Shown: one piece after another, positions 20,940 to 30,968 of the stretch
Numbering within the stretch: position 1 is the first letter of the stretch
Layout of the letters: every line of letters starts with the position of its first letter
Assembly (NCBI GenBank): GCA_003254925.1
Contig: QANZ01030760.1
Span: 1 to 64,000 of the forward strand
Direction of reading: 5' to 3'
DNA length: 64,000 nt
Origin: Chamaecrista fasciculata
Lineage: Eukaryota > Streptophyta > Magnoliopsida > Fabales > Fabaceae
Translations under genes and position numbers: made by a program
Notes under the pieces: generated by a model
The model's input: only the letters and a program-made list of their open reading frames with translations
The model's database searches: none
What the model was told of the DNA's origin: nothing

Positions 20940-21765
20940 NNNNNNNNNNNNNNNNNNNNNNNNNNNNNNNNNNNNNNNNNNNNNNNNNNNNNNNNNNNNN
21001 NNNNNNNNNNNNNNNNNNNNNNNNNNNNNNNNNNNNNNNNNNNNNNNNNNNNNNNNNNNNNNNNNNNNNNNNNNNNNNNNNNNNNNNNNNNNNNNNNNNN
21101 NNNNNNNNNNNNNNNNNNNNNNNNNNNNNNNNNNNNNNNNNNNNNNNNNNNNNNNNNNNNNNNNNNNNNNNNNNNNNNNNNNNNNNNNNNNNNNNNNNNN
21201 NNNNNNNNNNNNNNNNNNNNNNNNNNNNNNNNNNNNNNNNNNNNNNNNNNNNNNNNNNNNNNNNNNNNNNNNNNNNNNNNNNNNNNNNNNNNNNNNNNNN
21301 NNNNNNNNNNNNNNNNNNNNNNNNNNNNNNNNNNNNNNNNNNNNNNNNNNNNNNNNNNNNNNNNNNNNNNNNNNNNNNNNNNNNNNNNNNNNNNNNNNNN
21401 NNNNNNNNNNNNNNNNNNNNNNNNNNNNNNNNNNNNNNNNNNNNNNNNNNNNNNNNNNNNNNNNNNNNNNNNNNNNNNNNNNNNNNNNNNNNNNNNNNNN
21501 NNNNNNNNNNNNNNNNNNNNNNNNNNNNNNNNNNNNNNNNNNNNNNNNNNNNNNNNNNNNNNNNNNNNNNNNNNNNNNNNNNNNNNNNNNNNNNNNNNNN
21601 NNNNNNNNNNNNNNNNNNNNNNNNNNNNNNNNNNNNNNNNNNNNNNNNNNNNNNNNNNNNNNNNNNNNNNNNNNNNNNNNNNNNNNNNNNNNNNNNNNNN
21701 NNNNNNNNNNNNNNNNNNNNNNNNNNNNNNNNNNNNNNNNNNNNNNNNNNNNNNNNNNNNNNNNN
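20940..21765. other. Assembly gap (Ns)
   Basis: 826 undetermined bases. The left edge is a (ta)n run inside copia RT. The right edge is inside a copia LTR on the other strand, so at least one element boundary is hidden here. Confidence 0.99.
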
Positions 21766-22230
21766 CAGCGTGGCCACGCATTTCTTGGACAGACTCATCG
21801 AGGGCGCCAGTTAAATATCTCTCATCTTAAATGAGGGACAAAATCCCATCTTGGTCAACCACATTCCTTTGCACGGTAATCAACCAAACCCGTACCTAGC
21901 CTGTATGGCTACCCTGCTACGGGTAACGTTGGACTAGGCCAAAGTTTGACAACTACAATGCCGGAATAGTCAAGACCTCAGGTCTAAGGCTATCGTGACA
22001 GGTGTACAGGAGAGGCTCGCTTATGACTAAACCCATGCAGGACTCTCCGGGTCGGTCCAGTAATTTTGTAACCCTTACAAAATTCCACCATGGCTCTCAA
22101 GGACGCTATCATAGTAAACATGCTAATAATATGATAACAACACAATTTATCTCTATAAATTAATCAAAAATTACATATGTTCAAATAACACATAAATAAA
22201 ATGATTGGCCCTAGGGCACAATCTCCATCA
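21766..22230 (-). repeat. Partial Ty1/copia LTR
   Basis: On the minus strand the segment begins TGATGGAGATTGTGCCCTAG and continues with ATTTTATTTATGTG, the typical start of a class of plant copia LTRs. The right border (22230/22231) is sharp, because the aORF of piece B resumes at ccaacaaggtcg. The other LTR end is in the gap. Orientation differs from the decayed copia at 17034-20939, so this is probably another insertion. Confidence 0.6.
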
Positions 22231-22529
22231 CCAACAAGGTCGTAGAGGGGAGACTTCTCCGGGACCCGTTCCGTAGCGATCCCCTGGTGAGGATGCCCTG
22301 TATGCCGGATAACTTTGATATGGACGGTTATGAATCCCAGGGCGACGAGGATTTCCCATGGTTTCCCAACATGGAGGTTCCCCTTCCAGGGGAAGCGGCC
22401 TCGACTGGTGTGGCGCCTTCGTCAGATGCGGGTGTTGGTGCAAGCGGCGTCGTTGCCAATCAGGATGATGGGAGCGCCGAGGGGGCTCAAAGCGCAACTA
22501 CAATCGAGGATCCTCCTGCTGCTGCCTAG
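22231..22529 (+). pseudogene. Antisense ORF of Tat element, piece B (C-terminal scrap)
   Basis: The last 100 or so codons of the aORF are present: VRMPCMPDNFDMDGYESQGD, then FPWFPNMEV and an Ala/Gly-rich acidic tail ending DPPAAA. It is closely related to 13443-13739 of piece A. The start is cut by a copia LTR at 22230. In the intact layout this end faces the pol stop across a 550-base spacer, exactly as here. Confidence 0.9.
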
Positions 22530-23082
22530 GCCTGCGTGCCTTTGGGCTCTTTCTTGGGCCTGCACGCCTGTTTATATATTTGTTTTTGTTTTTAGTTGGA
22601 TTACGGCTTGGACGCCGTTTTGAATTGTAATTAATATTGGCCTGTTGTGCCACTTCCCGAATGGTTGGGCGTCGACGCCCTTAACATGTTATTTTATGCC
22701 TGATTTGCTTTGAGTTACCTTGAGCGCTCTCGTTTTGTAGTGTGTTTTTAACTTGCGTGTTTTTCGATTCGATCGATATGTTTGTTTTGCACCTTAAAGT
22801 GCTGCCTCGCGATGGGCACGCTTCGAGCGTTTTTGCGTGTCATACGCTAAGTTTTGACTAGTCATCCAAGGGAGGGTCGGTCCGCATGGTAATGAGTGCC
22901 ATACTCACAGGGCTCCTTCGAGGTCCCTTTCGCTGCTGTTCCGAGGGCATCCCCTCGAGCAGCGCCAACTTCATTATTTGTTGGAATGAAGAAAAAATAA
23001 TTAATTGATTATGAGAGCAAAGTACAATTGGCGCCATGGCCTTATTTAAACAATGCTATAACTTAGAATGAAATTTATCCAC
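22530..23082. other. Spacer between antisense ORF and pol, piece B
   Basis: This is the counterpart of 13740-14291 with few differences and no long frame. Both convergent transcripts would end here. Confidence 0.6.
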
Positions 23083-25324
23083 TTAGGGAAAATAAAACTT
23101 GAGCTTTGCCATGTTCCAGGCGTTAGGGTGTGATTTGCCTTCGGGCGTTTCCAGTCGGAAGGCGTTTCCGGGTAGGACTTCCACGACTCTGTAGGGGCCT
23201 TCCCAGTTCGGTCCGAGCATGCCGTGTCTAGGATCCTTTCTGTTGTTTTCAACAGTTCTGAGCACCAGATCTCCCACTTTGAGAGTTCTGGGTTTTACCT
23301 TTAAGTCATGGTATCGTTTGACCATTTGATTGTAGGCAGCTTGTCTGATGGCTGCAACTTCTCTTTTTTCTTCCAGGCTGTCTAAAGCCTGGAGCCTGGA
23401 GTTGGCGTCATTGGTATTTGGATAATTGATTATCGTCTCAGTCGGGACGTTCACTTCGGCAGGTATAACTGCTTCATGTCCGTATGCTAAGGCAAAAGGC
23501 GTTTCCTTTGTAGCTGTTTGTTCCGTGGTCCTGTATGACCATAGGACTGAGGGGAGCTCATCAACCCATCTTCCCTTAGCTGACTCCAGTCTCTTCTTGA
23601 TTCCCTGTATGATGATTCTGTTGGCTAACTCCACTTGGCCGTTTGTGGCTGGATGTTCTACCGAGGTGGTTTTATGACGAATTTTCCAAGCCTTGCAAAA
23701 GTCTTGGAACTTCCTACTTGTGAATTGGGCGCCATTGTCAGATATTAGAGTGTTGGGGACTCCAAATCTGGTAATGACGTTCTGCCATAGGAATTTTTCC
23801 ATAGCTTCTGAGGTTATGGACGCCACGGCCTTAGCTTCTACCCATTTCGTAAAGTAGTCTACGGCGACTATGAGAAATTTTTTCTGATAGGCCGCTGTTG
23901 GGAACGGCCCGGCGATGTCGATTCCCCATAAGTCGAACGGCCAAGGTGAGGTAATGGCGCTCATGGGGGCTGCGTGAGTATGGATCATATTGGCATACTT
24001 CTGACATTTCTCGCATGAGCGCACAACGCATTCTGCGTCCTGCAATAGCGTGGGCCAATAGTAGCCTGCCCTCTGGATTTTCCTTCGCATTGCCATTGGG
24101 CCTTGGTGGCTTGCACACAATCCTTCATGGACTTCAGTCAACACTCTGTTAACTTCCTCACCCTTGGCTCCTGGGTGACTAAAGTTTTTTCTGTATAATG
24201 CTCCTTGTCTGACGAAGTACCTGCCAGATCTCCTTGTGACTTTTCTTGCTTCGTTCTTATCTGAAGGGACGAAGCCTTTTTCCAGATAGTTGAATATTGG
24301 CGTTCTCCAATCGACAACTTCTTCCATAGGAAGAATGTCTTGTTCTAGTATCGAGGGCTCCTTGAGAGTCGTTTTGATGATGGAGCTCCTTCCTCCTTTG
24401 TTTGGCCTAGATGCCAGCTTGGCGAGTTCGTCAGCTCGGGCGTTCTCACTTCGTGGGATATGATGAAAAGTGGCGTCTATGCCTGATCCTTCCATGATCT
24501 TTTTTGTTTTTTCGGCGTATTGGACCATGGTCGAGTCTTTGGTCTCATATTCTCTGTTCATCTGCTGTACTACCAACTGGGAGTCTACGAAGATTTTTAA
24601 ACTTTTGGCGCCTATGTTGGCCGCCAATTTTAAGGCAGCGATCAACGCCTCATACTCCGCCTGGTTATTGGTGATCGGACATTCAATTTCGATCGAATGT
24701 TCGATGATGGAGCCATCGGGGGCTTTCATTACTACTCCTGCTCCACGTTGTGAGTTTGATGCGGCGCCATCAATGTGCACGCTCCAAGTCCAATTTTGGG
24801 CGTTCTCTGGGCCGGTCATCTCTGCTATAAAGTCTGCTAAAGCTTGCCCCTTAATGGCCTTCCGTGGTTCGTAGGCGATCCCATATTCTGAGATTTCTAC
24901 GGACCATATCGACATTCTTCCCGCGATGTCTGGTTGTTCAATCATCTGCTTGAGGGGTCTGTCAGTTCTGACAATTATTTGGAACTGCTGGTAGTAGTGT
25001 CTCAACTTCCTAGTTGAGTGGAGTAACGAGAATGTTAGCTTTTCCAGGCGGTGATACCTCTTCTCCGCTCCTGTGAGCGTTTTGCTCGTGAAGTAGATGG
25101 GTTTTTGTTCTTCCCCATATTCGAGTACTAACGCTGAACTGATTGCGTCATCCGTGGACGCCAAGTAGACGTAAATTGGTTTATCCTTGACTGGAATTAC
25201 CAAAATTGGCGGCGATGCCAGGTAAGTTTTCATCCTTTGAAAGGCTTCCTCGCACTCCTTTGTCCACTCGAATTTTTTGTTCGCTTTTAGTTTTTGAAAG
25301 AAAGGTAAGCATTTGTCAGCAGAC
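23083..25324 (-). CDS. Tat pol, piece B: dual RNase H and integrase (exon after the intron)
   Basis: One open frame of about 747 codons continues from the intron acceptor. Its order is FEWTKECEEAF; gypsy RNase H (YVYLASTDDAISSALV); archaeal-type RNase H (VHIDGAASN, NNQAEYEALIAALKLA, VDSQLVVQQMN, HIPRSENARADELAKLAS); and integrase. The integrase has the H-H-C-C zinc motif (VHEGLCASH...VRSCEKC) and catalytic residues D473, D533 and E569, counted in the open frame from the M at 25335, with the canonical 35 residues between the last two. It ends GPNWEGPYRVVEVLPGNAFR and KLKFYFP. No chromodomain is seen. This part looks intact and much better preserved than piece A. Without a continuous gag-pol frame it is unlikely to be made as a full polyprotein. 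Confidence 0.93.
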
Positions 25325-25533
25325 CTGAATGTCAAGAAGACTATTCGTGAGTAATGCTCGTTTTATTAATAGAAGTACTGCGTCGAAAAGACGGCTTACA
25401 TAGGCGTTCTTGATAAACATAATAAACGAAAGATAATTAGATAGACATGACTGAAATAAAAGACAATAATGAGACTGTCACTAGGGAGTAGCTTTAAAGC
25501 TTTATTGTTGAGGTGGCGCTAGGCGCCTTCTAC
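25325..25533 (-). other. Putative spliceosomal intron in Tat pol, piece B (209 bp)
   Basis: The donor is TCGAG|GTAGAAGGCG and the acceptor TTCTTGACATTCAG|GTCTGC on the minus strand. Splicing joins ...LHRFLSR to SADKCLPFF in frame, restoring the normal RT to RNase H connection. The interval contains several stops in the RT frame. The intron differs from that of piece A by small indels (212 bp there) while its borders are identical. Introns in pol are known from the related Ogre elements of the same lineage, although I recall them between protease and RT. Confidence 0.78.
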
Positions 25534-26250
25534 CTCGACAGAAACCTATGGAGCGCCGCTAGCCTGCCGTTGAGGCGTTGGACCTCCTTAACTGATCTCG
25601 GGGAGTTCATCTCGAGGATTGCTCTGCACTGGTCAGGGTTTGCTTCAATTCCCCTGTTGGTGAGCATGAACCCAAGGAATTTCCCTCCGTTTACACCGAA
25701 GGCGCACTTTGAGGGGTTGAGCTTCATCTGGTATTTGCGTAATTGGTTGAAGATCTCCTTCAAGTCTTCGGTGTGCTTCCCCCCTTCCTTCGTCTTCACC
25801 ACCATGTCGTCGACGTAGACTTCCAGATTTTTTCCAATGTAATCTCTGAAGAAGAGATCCATCATTCTCTGGTAGGTAGCGCCCGCATTCTTTAGCCCGA
25901 AGGGCATCACCGTGAAGCAGTACGTGCCCATCTCAGTTATGAACGCCGTTTTCTCGGCATCCTCGGGGTTCATCTTTATCTGATTATATCCGCTGAAGGC
26001 GTCTAGAAAACTCATTGTCTGATGACCACAAGTCCCATCCACAAGCTTGTCGATATTGGGCAGTGGGTAGTGATCTTTTGGACATGCTTTGTTGAGGTCA
26101 GTGAAGTCCACACACATCCTCCACTTGCCGTTGGATTTCTTGACCAGTACCACATTGGAGAGCCATTCAGGGTACTTAGCTTCCCTGATAAATCCTGCGG
26201 TTAGTAGTTTGCCAACTTCCTCTCGGATAGCCGTCTGGCGCTCATGGCAA
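25534..26250 (-). CDS. Tat reverse transcriptase, piece B (exon before the intron)
   Basis: The reverse transcriptase frame carries KLLTAGFIREAKYPEWLSNV, VLVKKSNGKWRMCVDFTDLN, PLPNIDKLVDGT, FLDAFSGYNQI, FTVMPFGLKNAGATYQR and the catalytic YVDDMVVKT, then GGKFLGFMLTNRGIEANP and LNGRLAALHRFLS at the splice donor. All palm motifs are present. At about 26245 the frame is shifted by one base relative to the upstream protease frame (after GVIQRKRLF), so gag-pro and RT are not continuous. A one-base lesion is the simplest reason. A programmed shift is less likely, since the position is inside the RT lead-in. Confidence 0.9.
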
Positions 26251-28276
26251 AGAGGCGTTTTCGTTGGATCACTCCTCTTCTGCCATCGGTGTTCAGGCTG
26301 TGACAGATGAGCTTCGGGTCAATTCCTGGCATGTCTGCAGGACTCCAGGCGAAGACGTCCGAAGATTCCCTCAAGAGTTGGATGAGTTCGGACTTCTCTT
26401 CCTCATGGAGGAGCATGTTGATCTGTACTGTTTTATCGGCGTCTTTGTCGAGCTGTACAACCTCCAAATCTCCTGTTGGCTTGGGTCTTTGATTCGAGAT
26501 TTCATCCCTGAAATCTTCTATCTCAGCATTCGAAGCCTCTAGCTTCCCTTCATTAGGGGCGTTATCGGCCGATACGTTCGCCCGCGTTTTCCTCTTTCTT
26601 TCTTCTTCATTAGTTTTTGCTAGACTCATCGCATAGCATTGTCTGGCTGTCCTCTGGTCCGCTCTCACTTGACCCACTCCCTGTGGCGTTGGAAACTTCA
26701 TGCGACGGTGAGCAGTGGATATCACTGCTCTCATTTTGTTCAGGGAGGGACGCCCAAGAAGGACGTTATACGCTGAGGGCGCTTGTACCACCAAGAACTC
26801 CACCATAATACTTGTCACCCTTGGCTTTTCCCCCACAGTGAGTCGTAAGTCAACGCTACCAAGGGCTGGTATCTGATCTCCTGTGAATCCTATAAGGCGC
26901 CCATGGTGTTCCTTGAGGTCTGACCTTGGAACGCCCAGCTGATCGAAGCATGACTTGTAAATGATGTCAGCGGACGAGCCCTGGTCTACCATGATCCTTT
27001 CAACTGTAAAGGTACCAACTCGTGTTGTGATCACCATAGGGTCATCGTAATCCTGGCTGAATTCCCACAATTCATCGTCAGTGAAGGTTATGGGTTCAAC
27101 CCATCTTTCTGCTTTGGATGCTTCCTTGTAGTCAATCCTAAGTATGGATCGATTCACCTTCCTCTTCTTATGCGGAGTTTTGGCGCCACTTTTTTCTATA
27201 CCTCTTGAGATGGTGTGGATGATCCCAGATGGTCTGTCATCTCTCGGCGGTGTGCGCCGATCCCGTTTCTTTTCCTCGCCATCAGCGCCTCCTCCTCTTG
27301 GCTTCTTCTGCTCACGAGTGTTTTTCTCCTCTCTGGGCCTCTTACTTCCATCTTTTTTAATGAACCTGGATGGGAGGCGTCCCAATCTGATCAGGTTTTC
27401 GATTTCGTCCTTCAAGACAATGCACTCATCTGTTGTATGTCCTTCTGTTCTATGATACCTACAATATTTGCTGGTATCCACGTTTCGCCCTGTTCTCCTA
27501 GGGCGGTCAGGGAGTCTTGGTAGCAGATCTGTGTTGCAGATTTCTCGGAAAACCTCGGATTGAGACACAGCGAGAACAGTGTAGACAGCATGCCTTCCCC
27601 TGGGTGGGGATCGTGGACGCCGAGAGTATTCCCTTCCTTTCGGCGCTTGGGCGCCACCAGCTTTTTCCGAGTTCTTACTGTATGGCTTTCTAGTGTCTGG
27701 TTCAATTCTCGCGAAACGATCACGTTGGGTCTTGTCTAAGTCTTCCTTTGTTATGAACTCTTCAACCATTGAGAGGAGCTCTCCGACAGATCTGGGAGCC
27801 TTGTGTGTAAGCTCCTTATGTGCATGGCCTGGTCTGATTCCTGCCAGGAATGAGTATACTGCGATTTTGTCGTCCACTTCCTTGACACTCAGCAAAGTCT
27901 TGTTGAACTTTGCTAGGTAGTCTCGCAGCGATTCTCCCTTGTTCTGCCTGATGTCGGTCAAGACCGCCATAGGCTGCTTATATACCTTGCTGGTGGCGAA
28001 TCGTTTCTTGAACATGTCCTCCAGATCTTTAAAGCAATGTACCGAGCCCGCCTGGAGTTTGGAGAACCAATCTAGAGCTGGTCCCTCCAAAGTTATAGGG
28101 AACAGCTTGCACCTCTGAGGATCTCCTAGGTTGGAGATATTCATGGCGGCCTTGAAGCTGAGTAGATGGTCCTCTGGGTCTTTTTCCCCTGTATAAGGTG
28201 TCAGCTTCATGGGCATTTTGTAGTTCTTGTCAAGTTCAACAGCCTGCACATGAGGGGCGAAGATTCCCTCAGCCAA
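26201..28276 (-). CDS. Tat gag and protease, piece B
   Basis: The frame is 691 codons. The first 200 residues form a Retrotrans_gag domain (MKLTPYTGEKDPEDHLLSF, LEGPALDWFSKL, PMAVLTDIRQNKGESLRDYL). A basic segment follows, then a variant zinc knuckle (CRYHRTEGHTTDEC), then a charged linker (REEKNTREQKKPRGG). The protease has VDQGSSADIIYKS, where DQG takes the place of the usual DTG/DSG, and AYNVLLGRPSLNKM. After the protease come FAWSPADMPGI and LICHSLN, which start the RT lead-in, and then the frame is lost. The first residues overlap the end of the upstream ORF (28269-28961) in a different frame. Piece A retains only a small part of this region. Confidence 0.9.
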   Translation of the reverse strand: MAEGIFAPHVQAVELDKNYKMPMKLTPYTGEKDPEDHLLSFKAAMNISNLGDPQRCKLFPITLEGPALDWFSKLQAGSVHCFKDLEDMFKKRFATSKVYKQPMAVLTDIRQNKGESLRDYLAKFNKTLLSVKEVDDKIAVYSFLAGIRPGHAHKELTHKAPRSVGELLSMVEEFITKEDLDKTQRDRFARIEPDTRKPYSKNSEKAGGAQAPKGREYSRRPRSPPRGRHAVYTVLAVSQSEVFREICNTDLLPRLPDRPRRTGRNVDTSKYCRYHRTEGHTTDECIVLKDEIENLIRLGRLPSRFIKKDGSKRPREEKNTREQKKPRGGGADGEEKKRDRRTPPRDDRPSGIIHTISRGIEKSGAKTPHKKRKVNRSILRIDYKEASKAERWVEPITFTDDELWEFSQDYDDPMVITTRVGTFTVERIMVDQGSSADIIYKSCFDQLGVPRSDLKEHHGRLIGFTGDQIPALGSVDLRLTVGEKPRVTSIMVEFLVVQAPSAYNVLLGRPSLNKMRAVISTAHRRMKFPTPQGVGQVRADQRTARQCYAMSLAKTNEEERKRKTRANVSADNAPNEGKLEASNAEIEDFRDEISNQRPKPTGDLEVVQLDKDADKTVQINMLLHEEEKSELIQLLRESSDVFAWSPADMPGIDPKLICHSLNTDGRRGVIQRKRLFAMSARRLSERKLANY

Positions 28277-28961
28277 TGGGTTGCGCTCTTGCTGGGGGCG
28301 CCGAATTGGTTGGAGGCGCCGATTCTGGCGCTGGTGCCTGGATGCTCATAGGTTGGTACACTCCAGTGGATCTTCCATAAGGCGCCGATTCTGGCGCTGG
28401 TGCCTGGGCACTCATAGGTTGGTACATTCCAGTGGATCCTCCATAGACGCCATATCCGGGGTAATATTGAGGATAATACCCCTGTGGGTAATAGTAGCCT
28501 TGAGGTGGATAAGAGTAGGCGCCCACCCAAGTTTGCTGCTGGGTGAGCTGAGTGGTTTGGCTGGGAGCTTGCTGCTGGGCTGTCACCTGGGCAGGTGATG
28601 GGTTGTTCATGGGAGCTGTCACCTGTTCTTGGTTTCCTGGGTTTCCTTCTGGAGGTACGGGCTCTGGGTCAGCTTCCTCAGCAACTTGCTTTCCCTTGCC
28701 CGTGATCAGATCACGGATGTCTTTGCGCAGTGCTTCCATCTCGATGCGCATGTCAGCCTTGAGTGCAGCAATCTTGTCTTCTGCTGTTATGGTAATTTGC
28801 CCCGCAGTCGCTGGATTGGGCAGCGTAGGGGCTTCCTGGATGGTAGGAAATCCTGGGGGAGGAGCAAGCGTCGAATCCTGTGCGGATTGAGCTAATGAGC
28901 CTCGTGAAGCGTGTTGATCAGTTGGAGTGGATGTCATCTTGCCGATTTCTGTAGATGTCAT
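28269..28961 (-). CDS. Tat N-terminal gag-leader ORF, piece B
   Basis: The 230-codon frame begins MTSTEIGKMTSTPTDQ, has a short charged helix (IAALKADMRIEMEALRKDI), then a Pro/Gln-rich region and tandem Tyr/Pro/Gly repeats (YPPQGYYYPQGYYPQYYPGY). A duplicated block of about 20 residues (YQPMSAQAPAPESAP / YQPMSIQAPAPESAP) follows. It stops eight bases inside the start of the next frame. The gag frame continues naturally upstream of its first Met (NPLAEGIFAPH), so the two were probably one protein separated by a one-base shift near 28280. A recoding site cannot be excluded. Confidence 0.8.
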   Translation of the reverse strand: MTSTEIGKMTSTPTDQHASRGSLAQSAQDSTLAPPPGFPTIQEAPTLPNPATAGQITITAEDKIAALKADMRIEMEALRKDIRDLITGKGKQVAEEADPEPVPPEGNPGNQEQVTAPMNNPSPAQVTAQQQAPSQTTQLTQQQTWVGAYSYPPQGYYYPQGYYPQYYPGYGVYGGSTGMYQPMSAQAPAPESAPYGRSTGVYQPMSIQAPAPESAPPTNSAPPARAQPIG

Positions 28962-29140
28962 TTTTTTTTCTCTGGTTCGATGAACACACAGGTTAGATAA
29001 AACAAAAATATAGGAAAAAATGTATATGATCCAACCTTATCGTTCATGTACCCAAAGAGAAGAATTTTAAACTAAGATCAACACTTTAACAACAAATTAA
29101 ATCTGGACTTTGAATGAAAAGTCCCCACAGACGGCGCCAG
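28962..29140 (-). promoter_or_regulatory. Leader and primer-binding site of Tat element, piece B
   Basis: One base inside the 5' LTR end (29141), the minus strand reads TGGCGCCGTCTGTGGGGA (29139-29122). The first nine bases fit the 3' end of plant tRNA-Asp, which primes many Tat/Athila elements. The next five differ, and GGGGA agrees again. The rest of the segment is an AT-rich leader up to the ATG at 28961. Confidence 0.8.
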
Positions 29141-29828
29141 TGATGAACCTGGTTTTGGCCGGAGGGCATTACCTGGTTCGATGAAGCAACTCTGGGTCGA
29201 AAGTCGCCTGCAAGTAAATGAATGCACAGGGGTGGCCCTGCGATTCACCTCCGATGCTTAAGTCAGTAAAAAGCTTGAGAGCAATAATTTGTGCAAATAG
29301 CAATAGTGCGTACCTTTTTCCACTGTTTTGGGCTTCCCTTTTATACTGGTTAAGGATAATCTAATAGGTTCCGGATTTGGCTCCATATCTGATTGTGATC
29401 CTAACCAACTCTGCTGACTTGGCGCAGATGCTCAGGAAAACCTTAACTGATCGTGATCTTCACTGATTTGGCAGTTAAGATTTGTGCCAAAGGTGTATAT
29501 AACGGGAGAGACGTGTATCCTCTAACTTCTACCTGACTCCTGGTTGTCGTGGAGGCGTTCTCTCGCATGTATTCTTTGTGGACGCCTAAATGTTGGCGTT
29601 CTTGATCGATGTTGGATGGTTTGGCGTCCATGACTGGGTGATCCCCTTATTGGGCTTTTGGCGTCATCGGCCCAAGTCTTGTTGACCTTAAGGACTGTTG
29701 GGCCGATTATGGCGTTCTCGGCTGGTGTCGGACTATCCGGCATTCCTGGTCAAATGCTTCCCCTAAGTGGACCTTGACCGCCACTAGTCCAGGTCCTTAG
29801 AGCCTCCAATTTATTAGGCCTATTATCA
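29141..29828 (-). repeat. LTR of Tat-lineage gypsy element, piece B (5' LTR)
   Basis: The LTR is 688 bases, tgatgaacct...cctattatca, and matches 9758-10443. A TATA-like string (ttatatacacc on the minus strand) lies near 29490-29500. The primer-binding site next to 29141 proves that this is the 5' LTR of a minus-strand element. Confidence 0.94.
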
Positions 29829-30004
29829 AGAATCAATCTTTATCCCCAAGCACAGATACAACAGATAATGACTGGCCTGATTTTATTTTATCTTAACATT
29901 TTAATTTTTTTTCTTAACACATAAAATTTTTAAATAAATATATATTTATATATTAAAATAAATATTTAATATTAAGGGTACGTAGGATACAACTATATCC
30001 AAAC
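29829..30004. other. AT-rich flank ending at a single N
   Basis: No gene is seen. The flank ends at an N (30005), beyond which the aORF leader of piece C begins in mid-sequence, without the LTR that should precede it. Confidence 0.6.
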
Positions 30005-30005
30005 N

Positions 30006-30968
30006 AGTGGAGTCCCTTTCGAAGGCGTTGTCATTTTTATGCTGCTTGTTGGCGTCCTCGCCGTGGGTACTCCTCTAGAGTCCAAGTACTATTCCTTTCG
30101 TGATTTGTTGGGGGTTATGGGCATTAGCGCCAAACTCTGCCCTCCAGCTGGTAGGGCGCTCTTTGTGTCGGCGCTATTTCAAGAGGCTTTGATTATCATC
30201 GACGCCACCTGGCCTTGCCTTTTCCTCTTCCTTGCTGACGTATAGCTGTCGCTTCGAGTCTGTGCGTCAGTGCTATCGTGGCCACGTGTCAACATGCGAT
30301 TTGTGTTTCAGTAATCATGATGGCGAGTCGTGAACCGAGGGGGGCGCATTTAATGCAGCGCTTCGATTTTCGTGAAAAGTTGGAAAAAACCGCCATTTCC
30401 TCTCTTTTCCCCCCTTTCACTTGGTCATTTCGTGTTTTTGAACTTTTTCTTCTTCACATTCCTCCGCATTCTTCCGCATTTCTCCTGCATTTCCTCTCTT
30501 CCTCTGCATTTCGAACTTTTGCTACCTCTTTCGTTCTACTCTATTTCGTCACTGCTGCTCGTCTTCTCCGGCAACCAAGTGAAGCTTTTGTTCGGTGAGT
30601 AATTTCTCGTTATTTTTCGCCATTCTTGTTTTTGGGTTTTTGGATTTGGGTCGATCATTACTCATTGTGTTTCTGGTGTTCATCGCAGCGTTCGTCAAGT
30701 TCTTCAACCCAAGTTTTCGTGATTTTCTTCCAATCCAATATTACTCATGGACTTTAACAAATGTAAGTTTTTTGCTGCCGAAAACTTCCACTGTTCCTTA
30801 TTGCAATTTGGTCTTTCCTTTTTACTTTGGTTTGGGTCTGGTGATCAATCGCAACTTGCCAAGGATTTTTTCCCTTTCCCCTTTTTTTTGTTTGGCGGAT
30901 GGAGCTACAGTCTCCGAGAAATGTACTGAACTGGTCCTGTCTCCGAGAAATGTACTGAACTGGTCCTG
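30006..30968 (+). promoter_or_regulatory. Leader of the antisense ORF, piece C
   Basis: This segment is homologous to 10480-11412. The donor-like TTCG|GTGAGT is kept at 30595. A 29-base block (tctccgagaaatgtactgaa...) is duplicated in tandem at 30911-30939 and 30940-30968. The segment that in piece A holds the acceptor and the ATG is deleted, so normal splicing and start are lost here. Confidence 0.6.

Larger units (their letters stand above)
22231..29828 (-). mobile_element. Tat-lineage Ty3/gypsy element, piece B (5' LTR to antisense-ORF end)
   Basis: Reading on the minus strand, the order is 5' LTR (29828-29141), primer-binding site, gag, protease, RT, intron, RNase H, archaeal-type RNase H, integrase, spacer and antisense ORF end. 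The second RNase H and the antisense ORF are diagnostic of the Tat lineage. The 3' LTR and most of the aORF are missing, replaced at 22230 by copia DNA. At least two frameshifts (near 28280 and 26245) interrupt gag-pol. The bases after the LTR are agaat (29829-29833), different from those beside the LTR of piece A, so A and B need not be halves of one insertion. Confidence 0.9.

Noticed and set aside
20672-21830. Long open frames spanning the run of Ns
   Set aside because: Their length comes from undetermined bases; only the short copia RT part before the gap is real.
27144-27523. Plus-strand open frames opposite gag/protease
   Set aside because: Reverse-strand shadows of a clear gag-protease frame.
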